Numbered from the stretch's first letter, positions 26,233 to 35,385 are shown. The stretch: 64,000 nucleotides of DNA from Bacteroidales bacterium (GCA_017451385.1 JAFSPS010000011.1:124001-188000); one strand, 5' to 3'. Numbers and translations are program-made. The notes: generated by a model not told the origin, from the sequence alone.

Positions 26233-26267
26233 AAGGGTGTTTCGCAATGCTGAAACACCTTTTTTTT
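26233..26267 (+). terminator. Rho-independent terminator
   Basis: GGTGTTTC pairs with GAAACACC around GCAATGCT and is followed by eight T. It ends the glutathione-peroxidase transcript. Confidence 0.85.
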
Positions 26268-26281
26268 GTTCACATATATTA

Positions 26282-26520
26282 CTATTTGCCAGACCAGCCT
26301 TCATGTCTAACTTTAATTCTTTCAATCATATCGTAGCCTAAAAATCCCTCCAAATCCATTCGTTTTCTATCGTTCCTTTCGTATTCGAGTGATAATATAG
26401 CCGTCCTCGTCCGATATGATGCCGAAAAAATATTCGACCTCTTTTGTAGTCTAAAAATTATTATGCTGTCATAGTTCTTCGTAGTTGAAAAAAAAGAATC
26501 AGTGGTTGATGAATGTAACA
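26282..26520. repeat. Decayed copy of the 52-60 bp repeat family
   Basis: The gap 26212-26614 holds no convincing gene. On the minus strand 26370-26388 reads TCGAATACGAAAGGAACGA, identical over 19 bases to units of the array at 35.7-36.0 kb. On the plus strand 26474-26515 (TTCTTCGTAGTTGAAAAAAA, then AGTGGT) resembles units of the array at 39.4-40.1 kb. A weaker relative lies near 26433. A 79-codon minus-strand frame across this region is explained by the repeat and is not called as a gene. Confidence 0.6.
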
Positions 26521-26614
26521 AAGTCTCTTATCGGACACGCATAGTTTGTTTATGTTGTTCGATAGGATGTTGTTTGATGGTCAAAACAGAGTGTGATATT
26601 TGTCTGGCGTTGGG

Positions 26615-27088
26615 CTATTCGTTGTGGTAGTGTTCGCCACGCAGAATTGTGAAGGCTCTATATAGTTGTTCGATGAAGAAAAGGCGAACCATCTGGTGCG
26701 TCATAGTCATGCGAGAAAGGGCGATTTTGTCGTTTGCCTTTTGGTAGATTATGGGAGCAAAGCCGAAAGCTCCGCCGACAACGAATGCGAGGGTTCGTAT
26801 GCCGCTGTTCATTGTTTTTTGCATATACGATGCAAACTCGATGGATGAGCGTTCTGTGCCATGTTCGTCAAGCAGCACTATTCTGTCGCACCCTTCGAGA
26901 TGGCGAAGAAGCGTCTGTGCCTCGCGTTCTCGTACTTCGTTTGGTGCGGCTTTGCCTTGGTCTTTGAGGGATGGTATGGTGACTATCTCGAAGCGAATAT
27001 AATGATTCAGACGCGTGGTATATTCGTCTATGCCTTTGCGCAGGTAGTCAGCGTCTGTCTTGCCTACAACTATTAGTCTGACGAGCAT
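26615..27088 (-). CDS. rlmH: 23S rRNA (pseudouridine-1915 N3)-methyltransferase
   Basis: A 157-residue SPOUT-class methyltransferase that modifies pseudouridine 1915 in helix 69 of 23S rRNA. The trefoil-knot SAM site reads FVVGGAFGFAP, and the C-terminus MTMTHQMVRLFFIEQLYRAFTI with the end GEHYHNE is diagnostic. Length is standard. It starts 26 bases after the stop of the upstream PurF-like gene and is probably co-transcribed with it. Confidence 0.96.
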   Translation of the reverse strand: MLVRLIVVGKTDADYLRKGIDEYTTRLNHYIRFEIVTIPSLKDQGKAAPNEVREREAQTLLRHLEGCDRIVLLDEHGTERSSIEFASYMQKTMNSGIRTLAFVVGGAFGFAPIIYQKANDKIALSRMTMTHQMVRLFFIEQLYRAFTILRGEHYHNE

Positions 27089-27114
27089 AGAAGGAATATC
27101 TGTAATTGGTTGTT

Positions 27115-29013
27115 TTACTTCAGTCTGAGGTGCAGGTTCTGCCCGATGCGGAAGGTCTCATAGTAGTCTATGAAGGTGCGGTAAAGCATTTGCAGGCCTC
27201 CCGGGGTGGGGTAGTTGCCGGTAAAATACCAGTCGCCGGTATGGTTTGGACACGCCTCGTGCAGCCCTTCAATGCTTTGGAAGATACACTCAACGGGGAC
27301 GGGGTTGCCTGAGGCTACGAGTTCGCATATCTTTGACGAAATCTCATCGGTAGTGAATGGGGCGTAAATCTCTTTCACGAAATTGTTGGCAGGGTCGAGC
27401 GTCCCTTGCTGCAGTGCTTCACGGCAATTGCGGTAGATGTTGTCGATGATGTCGGCCTTGCCACGTTCTTCGAGTAGCGCGACGGCGGCTTTGAAAGCAA
27501 TAAAGTCGTGCATATTGCTCATGTCGATGCCGTAGAAGTCGGGGTAGCGTACTTGCGGAGCGCTGGAGACGATGATAAGTTTCTTGGGACGTAGGCGAGA
27601 GAGAATCTTTATGATGCTGTTTTTGAGTGTGGTGCCTCGCACGATGCTGTCGTCAATGACTACGAGGTTGTCGATATGGTCGCGGATGATGCCGTAGGTG
27701 ACGTCATAGACGTGTGCTGCCATATCGTTGCGCGAGCTGTTCTCGGTGATGAAGGTGCGCAGCTTGATATCTTTGATTGCTACTTTCTCGGAGCGTACAC
27801 GCGTGCTGAGAATTTCTCTGATTTTCTCTTCCGTCAGGTTGCCACTCTTCGAGAGTTGTTCGATAGCCTGAGCTTTCTGCTGGTTGAGCATATCCTCGAA
27901 GCCGTGCAACATGCCGTAGTATGCCACTTCTGCGGTGTTGGGGATGAAAGAGAGCACGGAGTTGAGCAGGTCTCCGTCACAGGCTTTGACGATGGCGGGC
28001 ACGAGGTTGTAACCTAATTTCTTACGCTCGTAGTAGATGTCCTTGTCGCTGCCGCGCGAGAAATATATGCGTTCGAAAGAGCATTGGTTGATGCCTTTTG
28101 GGGCCAGTATTTGTTCGAGAGATATTTCGTTGGACTTGTTGACCATGATAGCCTGTCCGGGCTGTAGCTCGTGCACATCGTCTATGGTCACATCCATTGC
28201 TGTCATGATGACGGGCCGTTCGGAGGCAACAATTACTACTTCGTCGTCGGTATAATAGAAAGCGGGTCGGATGCCCCACGGGTCGCGTAGGCTAAACATC
28301 TGACCGCTGCCGTTCATGCCACAGATGACGTAGCCACCATCCCACAAGGGGGCGCATTGACGCAGGACGCGCGTCATATCGAGATTGTTTTCTGTGTATT
28401 GGTTGATGGCGAGCCCCGTAAGACCATGCTCTTTGGCTTCGAGATAGAGTCTGTCCACCTCGCGGTCGAGACGGTGTCCGAGTTGTTCGAGGAGCACGTA
28501 GGTGTCGCTGGCGCTGCGAGGGTTCTGACCTTTTGCCACTATGGCGTCGAATACTTCGTTGGCATTGGTAAGGTTGAAGTTGCCGCAGAGCGAGAGACTT
28601 TTGGTGCGGTAGTTGTCGCGGCGGACGAAGGGATGCAGGTATTGCATGCCTTGACGGCCTGTGGTGCTGTACCGCAGGTGCCCCATATACATGTTGCCGG
28701 CGAACGCTGTTTTGACCAGCGGGTCGCCATATTCTTCGGATTGGTGTATCTTGGTAGCGGCAGCGTTGAAGATGTCGCTAATAGCGCCACTACCCATGGC
28801 ACGTTCGCGGAAGATATACTCTTCGCCTGCTGGGACCTCTGTCTTGATACACACGATGCCGGCACCGTCTTGGCCACGGTTGTGCTGTTTCTCCATCAGC
28901 AGATATAGCTTGTTGAGGCCGTAGCGCCATGAGCCATATTTTTCCTGATAGTAGGAGAGTGGTTTGAGGAGACGCACCATTGCGATGCCACATTCATGTT
29001 TTAGAGGTTCCAT
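27115..29013 (-). CDS. Amidophosphoribosyltransferase-family (PurF-like) protein
   Basis: A 632-residue protein with an N-terminal nucleophile glutamine amidotransferase domain (HECGIAMVRL; RGQDGAGIV) and a phosphoribosyltransferase domain with PRPP loop VVIDDSIVRGTTLKNSI. Classical PurF, about 470-500 residues, makes phosphoribosylamine in purine synthesis. Here the nucleophile is Cys8, so seven residues would have to be removed, and the protein is about 130 residues longer. Long forms like this are typical of Bacteroidota and are annotated as amidophosphoribosyltransferase. Whether it is the main purine enzyme or a paralogue is not clear. rlmH follows closely. Confidence 0.85.
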   Translation of the reverse strand: MEPLKHECGIAMVRLLKPLSYYQEKYGSWRYGLNKLYLLMEKQHNRGQDGAGIVCIKTEVPAGEEYIFRERAMGSGAISDIFNAAATKIHQSEEYGDPLVKTAFAGNMYMGHLRYSTTGRQGMQYLHPFVRRDNYRTKSLSLCGNFNLTNANEVFDAIVAKGQNPRSASDTYVLLEQLGHRLDREVDRLYLEAKEHGLTGLAINQYTENNLDMTRVLRQCAPLWDGGYVICGMNGSGQMFSLRDPWGIRPAFYYTDDEVVIVASERPVIMTAMDVTIDDVHELQPGQAIMVNKSNEISLEQILAPKGINQCSFERIYFSRGSDKDIYYERKKLGYNLVPAIVKACDGDLLNSVLSFIPNTAEVAYYGMLHGFEDMLNQQKAQAIEQLSKSGNLTEEKIREILSTRVRSEKVAIKDIKLRTFITENSSRNDMAAHVYDVTYGIIRDHIDNLVVIDDSIVRGTTLKNSIIKILSRLRPKKLIIVSSAPQVRYPDFYGIDMSNMHDFIAFKAAVALLEERGKADIIDNIYRNCREALQQGTLDPANNFVKEIYAPFTTDEISSKICELVASGNPVPVECIFQSIEGLHEACPNHTGDWYFTGNYPTPGGLQMLYRTFIDYYETFRIGQNLHLRLK

Positions 29014-29139
29014 TGTATTGTTGTTGTTTGTGTCTTACATAATCGTCGAGTGGTGGGTGCTATTGATGAGTAGATGGCAGGTCCATTAGCTTGTTGTCAT
29101 CACGTTGGTAGCACATTGTGCTCGATACGAAATAAGTTG

Positions 29140-29147
29140 CAAAGGTA
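29140..29147 (-). promoter_or_regulatory. Candidate -7 element for the PurF-like gene
   Basis: The minus strand reads TACCTTTG, matching TANNTTTG, 127 bases before the ATG. No TTTG lies at the expected distance. It lies in the 320-base gap 29014-29333, which otherwise holds only the terminator of the HIRAN gene. Confidence 0.4.
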
Positions 29148-29171
29148 CGTTTTTTTTGTCGTTTTAGAATA

Positions 29172-29210
29172 GAAAAAGCCACAACATTTTTAGTGTAGTT
29201 GTGGCTCACA
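29172..29210 (-). terminator. Terminator of the HIRAN gene
   Basis: AGCCACAAC and GTTGTGGCT form a perfect 9-bp stem. Read on the minus strand the stem is followed by TTTTTC. It lies about 125 bases beyond the stop of the HIRAN-domain gene. Confidence 0.7.
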
Positions 29211-29333
29211 AAAAAAACAAATCGACAAAAACTTTATCTTATAATTCTCGAATGTAGGAATGCCGAAATAATAGGACGCCAGAATAGGATAAATGTGTTC
29301 ATTGTTCGGTTTCAGTTATGGTTGTTGTAACAC

Positions 29334-29681
29334 TTACTTGTTCTTTCTCTTGATTTTGATAGTCATTTCGATTTGGTTCTCAGGGTGTTCGTCTGGCGAT
29401 ATGCGGCTGATGCGACATTCGAACAACTCGTCCCATCCCATCTCGAGAAATATGGCGAGAGTGGAGTTCTCATTGCGAGGGATATACCCGAGAATGTATG
29501 ATTCTCCGTTCTCAATGCTGTCGTACATCACGGCTACGGCATCTTTGTCATAGCGATTATCGAGTTCTCGTTCAAGACGCAGGATGGTTCCGATGTGCAG
29601 TTCGTTCCACACTTCGTCTGCTTCGTGATATTTACGTCCTGCAAGGTGGCTGCATTGAAAATATTTCTTTCTCTCTTTCAT
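29334..29681 (-). CDS. Stand-alone HIRAN-domain protein
   Basis: A 115-residue protein made almost only of a HIRAN domain: HLAGRKYHEADEVWNELHIG, LERELDNRYDKDAVAV, LGYIPRNENSTLAIFLEMG. In eukaryotic HLTF and Rad5 proteins HIRAN binds 3' ends of single-stranded DNA at stalled forks; stand-alone bacterial forms are uncharacterised. The ATG at 29681 follows a good -7 element. The WYL regulator gene lies upstream on the same strand but is separated by a terminator, so the genes are neighbours rather than an operon. Confidence 0.85.
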   Translation of the reverse strand: MKERKKYFQCSHLAGRKYHEADEVWNELHIGTILRLERELDNRYDKDAVAVMYDSIENGESYILGYIPRNENSTLAIFLEMGWDELFECRISRISPDEHPENQIEMTIKIKRKNK

Positions 29682-29727
29682 GGCTTTATGTTTTTTATGT
29701 TAATACTTGTATCTCTTTACAATTTGC

Positions 29728-29735
29728 AAATATAC
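29728..29735 (-). promoter_or_regulatory. Candidate -7 element for the HIRAN gene
   Basis: The minus strand reads TATATTTG, an exact TANNTTTG match 47 bases before the ATG. A TTTG on the minus strand (29750-29753) is only 14 bases away, shorter than the usual 19. Confidence 0.5.
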
Positions 29736-29789
29736 AAGCATGGTGTTGCAAACCATGATACAGCCATCAGAAAAATGTATTTTTTTTTG

Positions 29790-29821
29790 AAAAAAAAGGT
29801 ACGGAAAGTTTTTTCGTACCT
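29790..29821 (-). terminator. Terminator of the WYL regulator gene
   Basis: On the minus strand GGTACGAAAA pairs with TTTCCGTACC (9 of 10) and a long T-run follows. It starts about 16 bases after the stop of the WYL gene. Confidence 0.8.
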
Positions 29822-29836
29822 ATAATAGTTTGTTTA

Positions 29837-30763
29837 TTAACTTATTCCTTGCTCTATATCGTCGTAGATTCGAGCGGCTTGCAGATGCTCTTCTTTTATC
29901 TTTTCGGCAAGAGAGAGCGGTTCCAAGACTTTTAGCCATGAAGAGCGGGACAAGATGTGTGCCACGAAGTCGGAGGTGGGGCGTAGATAGAGTTCGTAGT
30001 CTATATAGTCGTCGCTTTTGTTGATTTGTCGTTGGCTATTGTGCAGTGGCAAATCGTGCATGGCGTAGCGTTCCCACCCGTAGGCGCGCAGGACGATGCG
30101 TGTCACGGGGTATTCGGTGCTTGTGTTGACGCCAAAACAGTTGTCAAAGAATGAGGTGGCATCAAAGGTAGGGTCAATGATGAAGGCTTGTTCGCTGATG
30201 GAGAGCTCTTTGATGCGGTCAATAGAAAGTACGGCATATCCGCCGTCCGCGAAGCGACTCAGGAGATACCAGCGGCGGCGGAACAGTTTGATGCAGTATG
30301 GGGCGACGGTGTAGCTCTTTGCTGTTGAATGTTGGTAGCGGCAGTAGGTGATGTCTATGAGGCGCGAGTTGCGCATGGCATCAATTATGAGTTTGAAGTT
30401 GTCGCTTGCCGAGGGGGTATTCTCGAGCAGTATGCGGTCTTGCAGGGCGATGCTTTCAGATAGCATGTTGCCCACGGAGATGCTGTTTATCATCCACTGT
30501 TGAAGGCTGTCCTCTCTCAGAACATCTTTGTTGCTAATGTAGTAGCGGTGTCCGTTCTTGTTGTCGCACTCTATGAGCAGACCGAAGATGTCTTGTATGG
30601 CGCTCTTATGACGGTTGAAGGTGGCGCGCGAATAGGGCAGTCCGCCGCTCATCTCTGTGCGTTTCCATTTCTCATTGATTTCGGCAAGGCTGATGCCCTG
30701 CTTGCTGTTGTTGATGGTGTTGACGAGCCAGATGTATTCGCTAAAGAGTTCGGGTGCCTTCAT
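29837..30763 (-). CDS. WYL-domain transcriptional regulator
   Basis: A 308-residue protein. Residues 1-85 form a winged-helix-like DNA-binding region (SLAEINEKWKRTEMSGG, SRATFNRHKSAIQDIFGLLI). The WYL domain spans about 125-200 (LIDITYCRYQHSTAKSYTVAPYCIK, RRRWYLLSRF, FDR-like LSIDRIKELSI). A C-terminal WCX-type region ends at about 300. WYL proteins sense nucleic acid or other ligands and often control defence or DNA-repair genes. Targets here are unknown. The neighbouring HIRAN gene is a possible target but is separately terminated. Confidence 0.88.
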   Translation of the reverse strand: MKAPELFSEYIWLVNTINNSKQGISLAEINEKWKRTEMSGGLPYSRATFNRHKSAIQDIFGLLIECDNKNGHRYYISNKDVLREDSLQQWMINSISVGNMLSESIALQDRILLENTPSASDNFKLIIDAMRNSRLIDITYCRYQHSTAKSYTVAPYCIKLFRRRWYLLSRFADGGYAVLSIDRIKELSISEQAFIIDPTFDATSFFDNCFGVNTSTEYPVTRIVLRAYGWERYAMHDLPLHNSQRQINKSDDYIDYELYLRPTSDFVAHILSRSSWLKVLEPLSLAEKIKEEHLQAARIYDDIEQGIS

Positions 30764-30978
30764 GCTTTTGGGGAAATTTGAATGCTGTAATGAGTTGAGT
30801 GCTTGATAAATAGATATGTTGTTGTGCTAAATGGACTTCTGAAAATTATTTCGTAGGAGTTACATATCGATAGAAACTATCTGATTTACAAATCTCTCAA
30901 CCTCGTAGAGGCTGCATATAAATCTAATTTATAGAAGACTCCTTAATGTCATGCTGAGTGGTGCAGGCTCTTGTGTGC

Positions 30979-32712
30979 TCAAATACGTGGTATGGCATCA
31001 AGTAGCTGTCGGGTGTATGCGTGTTGCGGGTTGTTGAAGATGGTGTCGGTGTTGCCACGTTCGACTATTTTGCCACTTTGCATAACCATGATGCGGTCGG
31101 CAACGAAATGGATGACCGAGAGGTCGTGGGTGATGAAGAAGTAGGTGTAGTTGTAGTTGCGTTTGAGGTCGCCCAGCAGGTTGAGAACCTGAGCCTGCAC
31201 GGAGACATCGAGAGCCGAGACGCTCTCGTCGCACACTATGAGTTCGGGTTGCATGATGAGCGCGCGGGCTATGACTATGCGTTGCCGTTGTCCGCCGCTG
31301 AACTCGTGCGGGTAGCGGTTGTAGTGGTCTGGCGAGAGTCCTACCTGCTCCAAGAGGTGGACGACGCGGTCGTGGCGCGATAGTGCGTTTTCTTCGATGT
31401 GGTGCACCTTGAGCGGTTCGCTGATGGCGTCGCCAATGGTCTGATGTGGGTTGAGCGACGAGTAGGGGTCTTGGAAGATGATTTGTATGCGCGTGCGCAG
31501 TTGGTGCAGGTCGTGGCGGCTCATGGTGTCGAGCGATGTGCCGCGGTAGGTGATGGTGCCAGACTGTTTGTTGATGAGGCGTAGGAGGGTGCGCCCGAGG
31601 GTTGTCTTGCCGCATCCCGAGCCGCCGACAAGGCCGAGCGTCTCGCCTTCGAGGATGTCGAACGACACACCGTCAACGGCGTGCAGCATCTGCTTGGGGC
31701 GTCCGAAGAGTGTGCGCTTGGTGGCGAAATCTACATGAAGGTCGCGCACGCTGACGAGTGGCTGCCGTTCGTCAGAAGGCTGCTGTGTTGCTGCCGCCGA
31801 TGGGGTTGCCGGCAGACTGTTTTGGCTGTCTGAGCCCTCCTGCATGAAGTCTGCCACGGTAGGCAGTCGCAGCGGGCGGCAGTCGAGCGGAGGACGGCAG
31901 GCGAGGAGGCCGCGCGTATATGGATGTTGCGGGTTGGCAAGCACCTGTGCGGCAGCACCTTGCTCTACGATGGTGCCTTTATACATCACGGCTACATCAT
32001 CTGCCACCTGTCCTATCACCCCGAGGTCGTGGCTGATGAAGATGATTCCTATATTATGCCGTTGCTGCATGGAGCGCAGCAAGTCGAGGATGGTCTTTTG
32101 CACTATGACGTCGAGAGCCGTGGTCGGTTCGTCGGCTATCACTATGTCGGGGTGGCATACGAGCGCCATGGCAATCATGACGCGTTGTTTTTGTCCGCCG
32201 CTGATTTCGTGAGGGTAGCTGTTGAAAATCTTGTCGGGGTGTGGTAGTTGCACCTCGTCGAAGAGTTCGAGTACACGCTGGCGAGCTTCACTCTTGCTCA
32301 CCTTCTCGTGGAGACGCAGCATTTCCACTACCTGTGCTCCGCACCGTTGCACGGGGTTGAGGGATGTCATGGGCTCTTGGAAAATCATTGAGATGCGGTT
32401 GCCCCGATAGTGGCGTATGCCCTGTTCGTCGAGGGTCAGCAGGTCGGTGCCATGCGGTGTGGCGTCGCCATCGGTTGTGGCAGAGTCGTAGAAGAGTGCC
32501 GTCCCGCTGTCGATGTGTGCCGGAGGGGTGGCAAGGAGGTGTAGCAGAGCCATGCAGCTGACGGATTTGCCGGAGCCGCTCTCGCCAACGATGCCGAGGG
32601 TGCGTCCGCGCATGACGTCAAAGGTGACGCCTTCTACGGCGCGACGCATGGTCCCGTCGTGCTGACGGAACGAAATGGATAGGTCGCGTACTGAGAGTAT
32701 TCTGTCTGTCAT
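30979..32712 (-). CDS. Fused dipeptide/oligopeptide ABC transporter ATPase (DppD-DppF type)
   Basis: A 577-residue protein with two complete ATP-binding cassettes. Cassette 1 has GESGSGKS, signature SGGQKQRV and Walker B IVIADEPT. Cassette 2 starts near 325 and has GGSGCGKTT, signature SGGQRQRI and Walker [14 protein letters not shown]. This is the cytosolic energy unit of peptide or nickel importers. No permease or binding-protein gene is adjacent, so its partner is encoded elsewhere. The start is the ATG at 32710-32712 ([12 protein letters not shown]); an in-frame ATG ten codons upstream would lie before the promoter-like element. Confidence 0.93.
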   Translation of the reverse strand: MTDRILSVRDLSISFRQHDGTMRRAVEGVTFDVMRGRTLGIVGESGSGKSVSCMALLHLLATPPAHIDSGTALFYDSATTDGDATPHGTDLLTLDEQGIRHYRGNRISMIFQEPMTSLNPVQRCGAQVVEMLRLHEKVSKSEARQRVLELFDEVQLPHPDKIFNSYPHEISGGQKQRVMIAMALVCHPDIVIADEPTTALDVIVQKTILDLLRSMQQRHNIGIIFISHDLGVIGQVADDVAVMYKGTIVEQGAAAQVLANPQHPYTRGLLACRPPLDCRPLRLPTVADFMQEGSDSQNSLPATPSAAATQQPSDERQPLVSVRDLHVDFATKRTLFGRPKQMLHAVDGVSFDILEGETLGLVGGSGCGKTTLGRTLLRLINKQSGTITYRGTSLDTMSRHDLHQLRTRIQIIFQDPYSSLNPHQTIGDAISEPLKVHHIEENALSRHDRVVHLLEQVGLSPDHYNRYPHEFSGGQRQRIVIARALIMQPELIVCDESVSALDVSVQAQVLNLLGDLKRNYNYTYFFITHDLSVIHFVADRIMVMQSGKIVERGNTDTIFNNPQHAYTRQLLDAIPRI

Positions 32713-32719
32713 CGTTTTG

Positions 32720-32727
32720 CAAAGGTA
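32720..32727 (-). promoter_or_regulatory. Candidate -7 element directly before the ABC ATPase gene
   Basis: The minus strand reads TACCTTTG, ending only 8 bases before the ATG. Used as a promoter it would give an almost leaderless message. No -33 TTTG is seen. Confidence 0.35.
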
Positions 32728-32759
32728 CGTTTTTTTCGGCAATGATGACAGCGTTTTTT

Positions 32760-32921
32760 TTATTTGTGAGCGTCGTGCTTTTCATGCAACGCGCAGTCGT
32801 GGGTGCATGAGGAGCATGAGCTGCAGCATCCTCCTTTCTTCCCACGGCTGATGTTGTGTCGCAAAGCAAGGACGACGGCAGTGGCTATAACCGCGATGAT
32901 GATAATGTCTGAAATATTCAT
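32760..32921 (-). CDS. FeoB-associated Cys-rich membrane protein
   Basis: A 53-residue protein: one membrane helix (ISDIIIIAVIATAVVLAL) followed by a basic stretch and a Cys cluster, CCSSCSSC, then THDCALHEKHDAHK. This is the small partner found downstream of feoB in many Bacteroidota and Firmicutes. It is thought to help Fe2+ transport, perhaps by binding iron. The ATG at 32919-32921 gives the standard length; the longer upstream frame overlaps feoB. It follows the feoAB stop by 43 bases. Confidence 0.88.
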   Translation of the reverse strand: MNISDIIIIAVIATAVVLALRHNISRGKKGGCCSSCSSCTHDCALHEKHDAHK

Positions 32922-32964
32922 TATGGCAGGTCCTTTCCTGAAGATTGTGTATCTCGCTAACTGT

Positions 32965-35316
32965 TCAGACGATGAGTGATGCCACATAGTAGGCTGCCCC
33001 TGCCACTATGTAGGCGGCAATGAGCTGGATGACAATGACGGCAAAGGCACCCCGAGTGCCTATCTCGCGGCGAATGGCTGCTATGGCTGCTACGCATGGC
33101 GTGTAGATAAGGCAGAACACCAGCATGGCTATGGCTGTTGTGGTGGAGAAGGTGGCGTTGAGCACCGTTATGGTGGATATCACGCTCTCTTTGGCTATGA
33201 ATCCTGTCACCAGAGCCGTGACGATGCGCCAGTCGCCCAACCCGATGGGGGAGAAGAGGGGCGAGAGCAGTCCGCCGAGAGCTGCCAGCATGCTGTCGGG
33301 GGCTTCGACCATCTGCATGTGGAAATTGAAGTTCTGCAGGAGCCATACCACGATGGTGGCGACAAAGATGATGGTGAAGGCACGCGAGATGAAGTCGCGT
33401 GTCTTGTCCCAAAGCAGGTGTGTCATGTTTTTTACGCTGGGTATTCGATAGTTGGGCAGCTCCATGACGAAGGGCGTAGCCTCCGAGTCGCGGCTTTGCA
33501 GCTTGAGGAGAAAAGCGTAGCCTATGCCGCAGATGATGCCCAGCAGGTAGAGCGCGATGAGCACGAGAGCAGCATGGTTGGGAAAGAAAGCGGCAGAGAA
33601 GAAGGCGTAGATGGGTATCTTGGCGCTGCAGCTCATGAAGGGTGTCAGCAGTATGGTGATGCGACGGTCGCGGATGGAGGGGAGGGTGCGTGCCGCCATG
33701 ACGGCAGGCACCGAGCATCCGAAGCCTATGAGCAGTGGCACTATGCTGCGCCCCGAGAGGCCTATGCGGCGGAACATCTTGTCGGCGATGAATGCCACAC
33801 GCGCCATGTAGCCGCTATCCTCGAGCAGGCTGAGGAAGAAGAAGAGCAGGATGATGATAGGCACGAAGCTGAGCACGCTGCCCACGCCGCCGAAGATGCC
33901 GTCGGTGACGAGCGAGCGCACGGCAGGATTGGTGTCCCATCGCTCCATGCCGTTGTCGCACCATGTGGCGAGGGCTCCGATGCCGTCGTCGAGCCACTGC
34001 TGCAACGGGGCACCGAGCAGGTCTATGGAAAGATAAATGATAAGTACCATGACGCATGCAAAGATGGGCAGTGCCGTCCAGCGTCCGGTGAGTATGCGGT
34101 CTATGCTTTGGCTGCGCCGATATTCTTTGCTTTCGTGTGGCTTGACGACAGTCTGGCGGCAGAGGCGTTCGATGAAGGTGTAGCGCATGTCGGCAATGGC
34201 GGCGGCATGGTCGAGCCCACGCTCCTGTTCCATCTGACTTATTATGTGCTGTGTGGCTTCTATCTCGTTGGGGGCGAGGCGCAGTGCTTTGACGATGTCG
34301 TTGTCGCCTTCGATGATTTTCGATGCTGCAAAACGTTGAGGTATGCCGGCGCTTATGGTGTGGTCCTCTATGAGGTGCATCACGGCGTGCAGGCAGCGGT
34401 GTACGGCGCCGCCGTGGTCGTCCTTGTCGCAGAAGTCCTTACGCCCGGGTACCTCTTGGTAGCGGGCTATATGCAGGACGTGTTCTATGAGCTCGTCGGT
34501 TCCTTCGTTGCGTATGGCGGAGATGGCCACCACGGGGATGCCCAGCAATGCCTCCATGTCGTTGATGCGTATGGTGCCTCCGTTGTTGCGCAGCTCGTCC
34601 ATCATGTTGATGGCAAGGACTATGGGCACGTTGAGCTCCATGAGCTGCATGGTGAGGTAAAGGCTTCGCTCTATGTTGCCGCCATCCACTATATTGATGA
34701 TGCAATGAGGCTTTTCTTTCAAGATGAAGTCGCGTGATACGCGTTCCTCGATGCTGTAGGGCGACAGCGAGTAGATGCCTGGCAGGTCGGTGATGACGGT
34801 GTCGGGATGATGTTTGATTGTGCCGTCTTTGCGGTCCACGGTCACGCCGGGGAAGTTTCCCACGTGCTGGTTCGAGCCTGTCAGCTGGTTGAAAAGGGTT
34901 GTCTTGCCGCAGTTGGGCTGTCCCACGAGGGCTATCTTTATCGTTGTCCCTGCCGGCAGTGGGTTCTCATGCTCTTTCTTGTGGTATTTGCCAGCCTCGC
35001 CGATGCCGGGGTGTGAATAGTGCTGATGCAAGGCGTTGTGATAGGCTTGATTAGTGTCTGAGGGCTCTGCCGTGGGGCTGGTGTGGGTGCCCTCTGTGGG
35101 GGTGACCTCTATCTGCTCGGCATCGGCAAGGCGCAGCGTGAGGGCGTAGCCGTGCAGCTGCACCTCCATAGGGTCGCCCATAGGTGCCAGTTTCTTTACT
35201 CGCACGGTAGTGCCACCGATAAGTCCCATGTCGAGAAGGTGCTGCCGCAACCCTCCTTCGCCGCCGACGGCTGTTATCAAGGCTTCTTGCCCTATCTTTA
35301 TCTCTTTGAGAGTCAT
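32965..35316 (-). CDS. feoB: Ferrous iron transporter, FeoA-FeoB fusion
   Basis: A 783-residue inner-membrane Fe2+ transporter. Residues 1-75 are an SH3-like FeoA domain (GQEALITAVGGEGGLRQHLLDMG). A His-rich linker follows. The G domain starts at 128 with G1 GQPNCGKTT (132-140), switch region GNFPGVTVDRK, G3 DLPGIYSL and G4 NMMD. The membrane part has two Gate repeats, including GCSVPAVMAARTL and MSCSAKIPIY. GTP binding and hydrolysis gate transport in this family. FeoA fused to FeoB is common in Bacteroidota. A perfect palindrome upstream at 35386 may be an iron-regulator site. Confidence 0.96.
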   Translation of the reverse strand: MTLKEIKIGQEALITAVGGEGGLRQHLLDMGLIGGTTVRVKKLAPMGDPMEVQLHGYALTLRLADAEQIEVTPTEGTHTSPTAEPSDTNQAYHNALHQHYSHPGIGEAGKYHKKEHENPLPAGTTIKIALVGQPNCGKTTLFNQLTGSNQHVGNFPGVTVDRKDGTIKHHPDTVITDLPGIYSLSPYSIEERVSRDFILKEKPHCIINIVDGGNIERSLYLTMQLMELNVPIVLAINMMDELRNNGGTIRINDMEALLGIPVVAISAIRNEGTDELIEHVLHIARYQEVPGRKDFCDKDDHGGAVHRCLHAVMHLIEDHTISAGIPQRFAASKIIEGDNDIVKALRLAPNEIEATQHIISQMEQERGLDHAAAIADMRYTFIERLCRQTVVKPHESKEYRRSQSIDRILTGRWTALPIFACVMVLIIYLSIDLLGAPLQQWLDDGIGALATWCDNGMERWDTNPAVRSLVTDGIFGGVGSVLSFVPIIILLFFFLSLLEDSGYMARVAFIADKMFRRIGLSGRSIVPLLIGFGCSVPAVMAARTLPSIRDRRITILLTPFMSCSAKIPIYAFFSAAFFPNHAALVLIALYLLGIICGIGYAFLLKLQSRDSEATPFVMELPNYRIPSVKNMTHLLWDKTRDFISRAFTIIFVATIVVWLLQNFNFHMQMVEAPDSMLAALGGLLSPLFSPIGLGDWRIVTALVTGFIAKESVISTITVLNATFSTTTAIAMLVFCLIYTPCVAAIAAIRREIGTRGAFAVIVIQLIAAYIVAGAAYYVASLIV

Positions 35317-35354
35317 TGTCGTATCGCTATAGTGGCTCGTTTTGTATTGTGTGG

Positions 35355-35362
35355 CAAATGTA
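35355..35362 (-). promoter_or_regulatory. Candidate -7 element of feoAB
   Basis: The minus strand reads TACATTTG, an exact TANNTTTG match 38 bases before the ATG. The -33 region overlaps the palindrome at 35386-35401. Confidence 0.5.
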
Positions 35363-35385
35363 CGATATATTATAATAATGTATAG

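Noticed and set aside
26282..26521. 79-codon minus-strand frame
   Set aside because: It overlaps a decayed copy of the dispersed repeat and resembles the repeat-derived frames at 35.7 kb.
33319..34737. 472-codon plus-strand frame
   Set aside because: It lies wholly antisense to feoAB, whose domains and motifs are complete; the frame is Ala-, His- and Glu-rich without a known domain.
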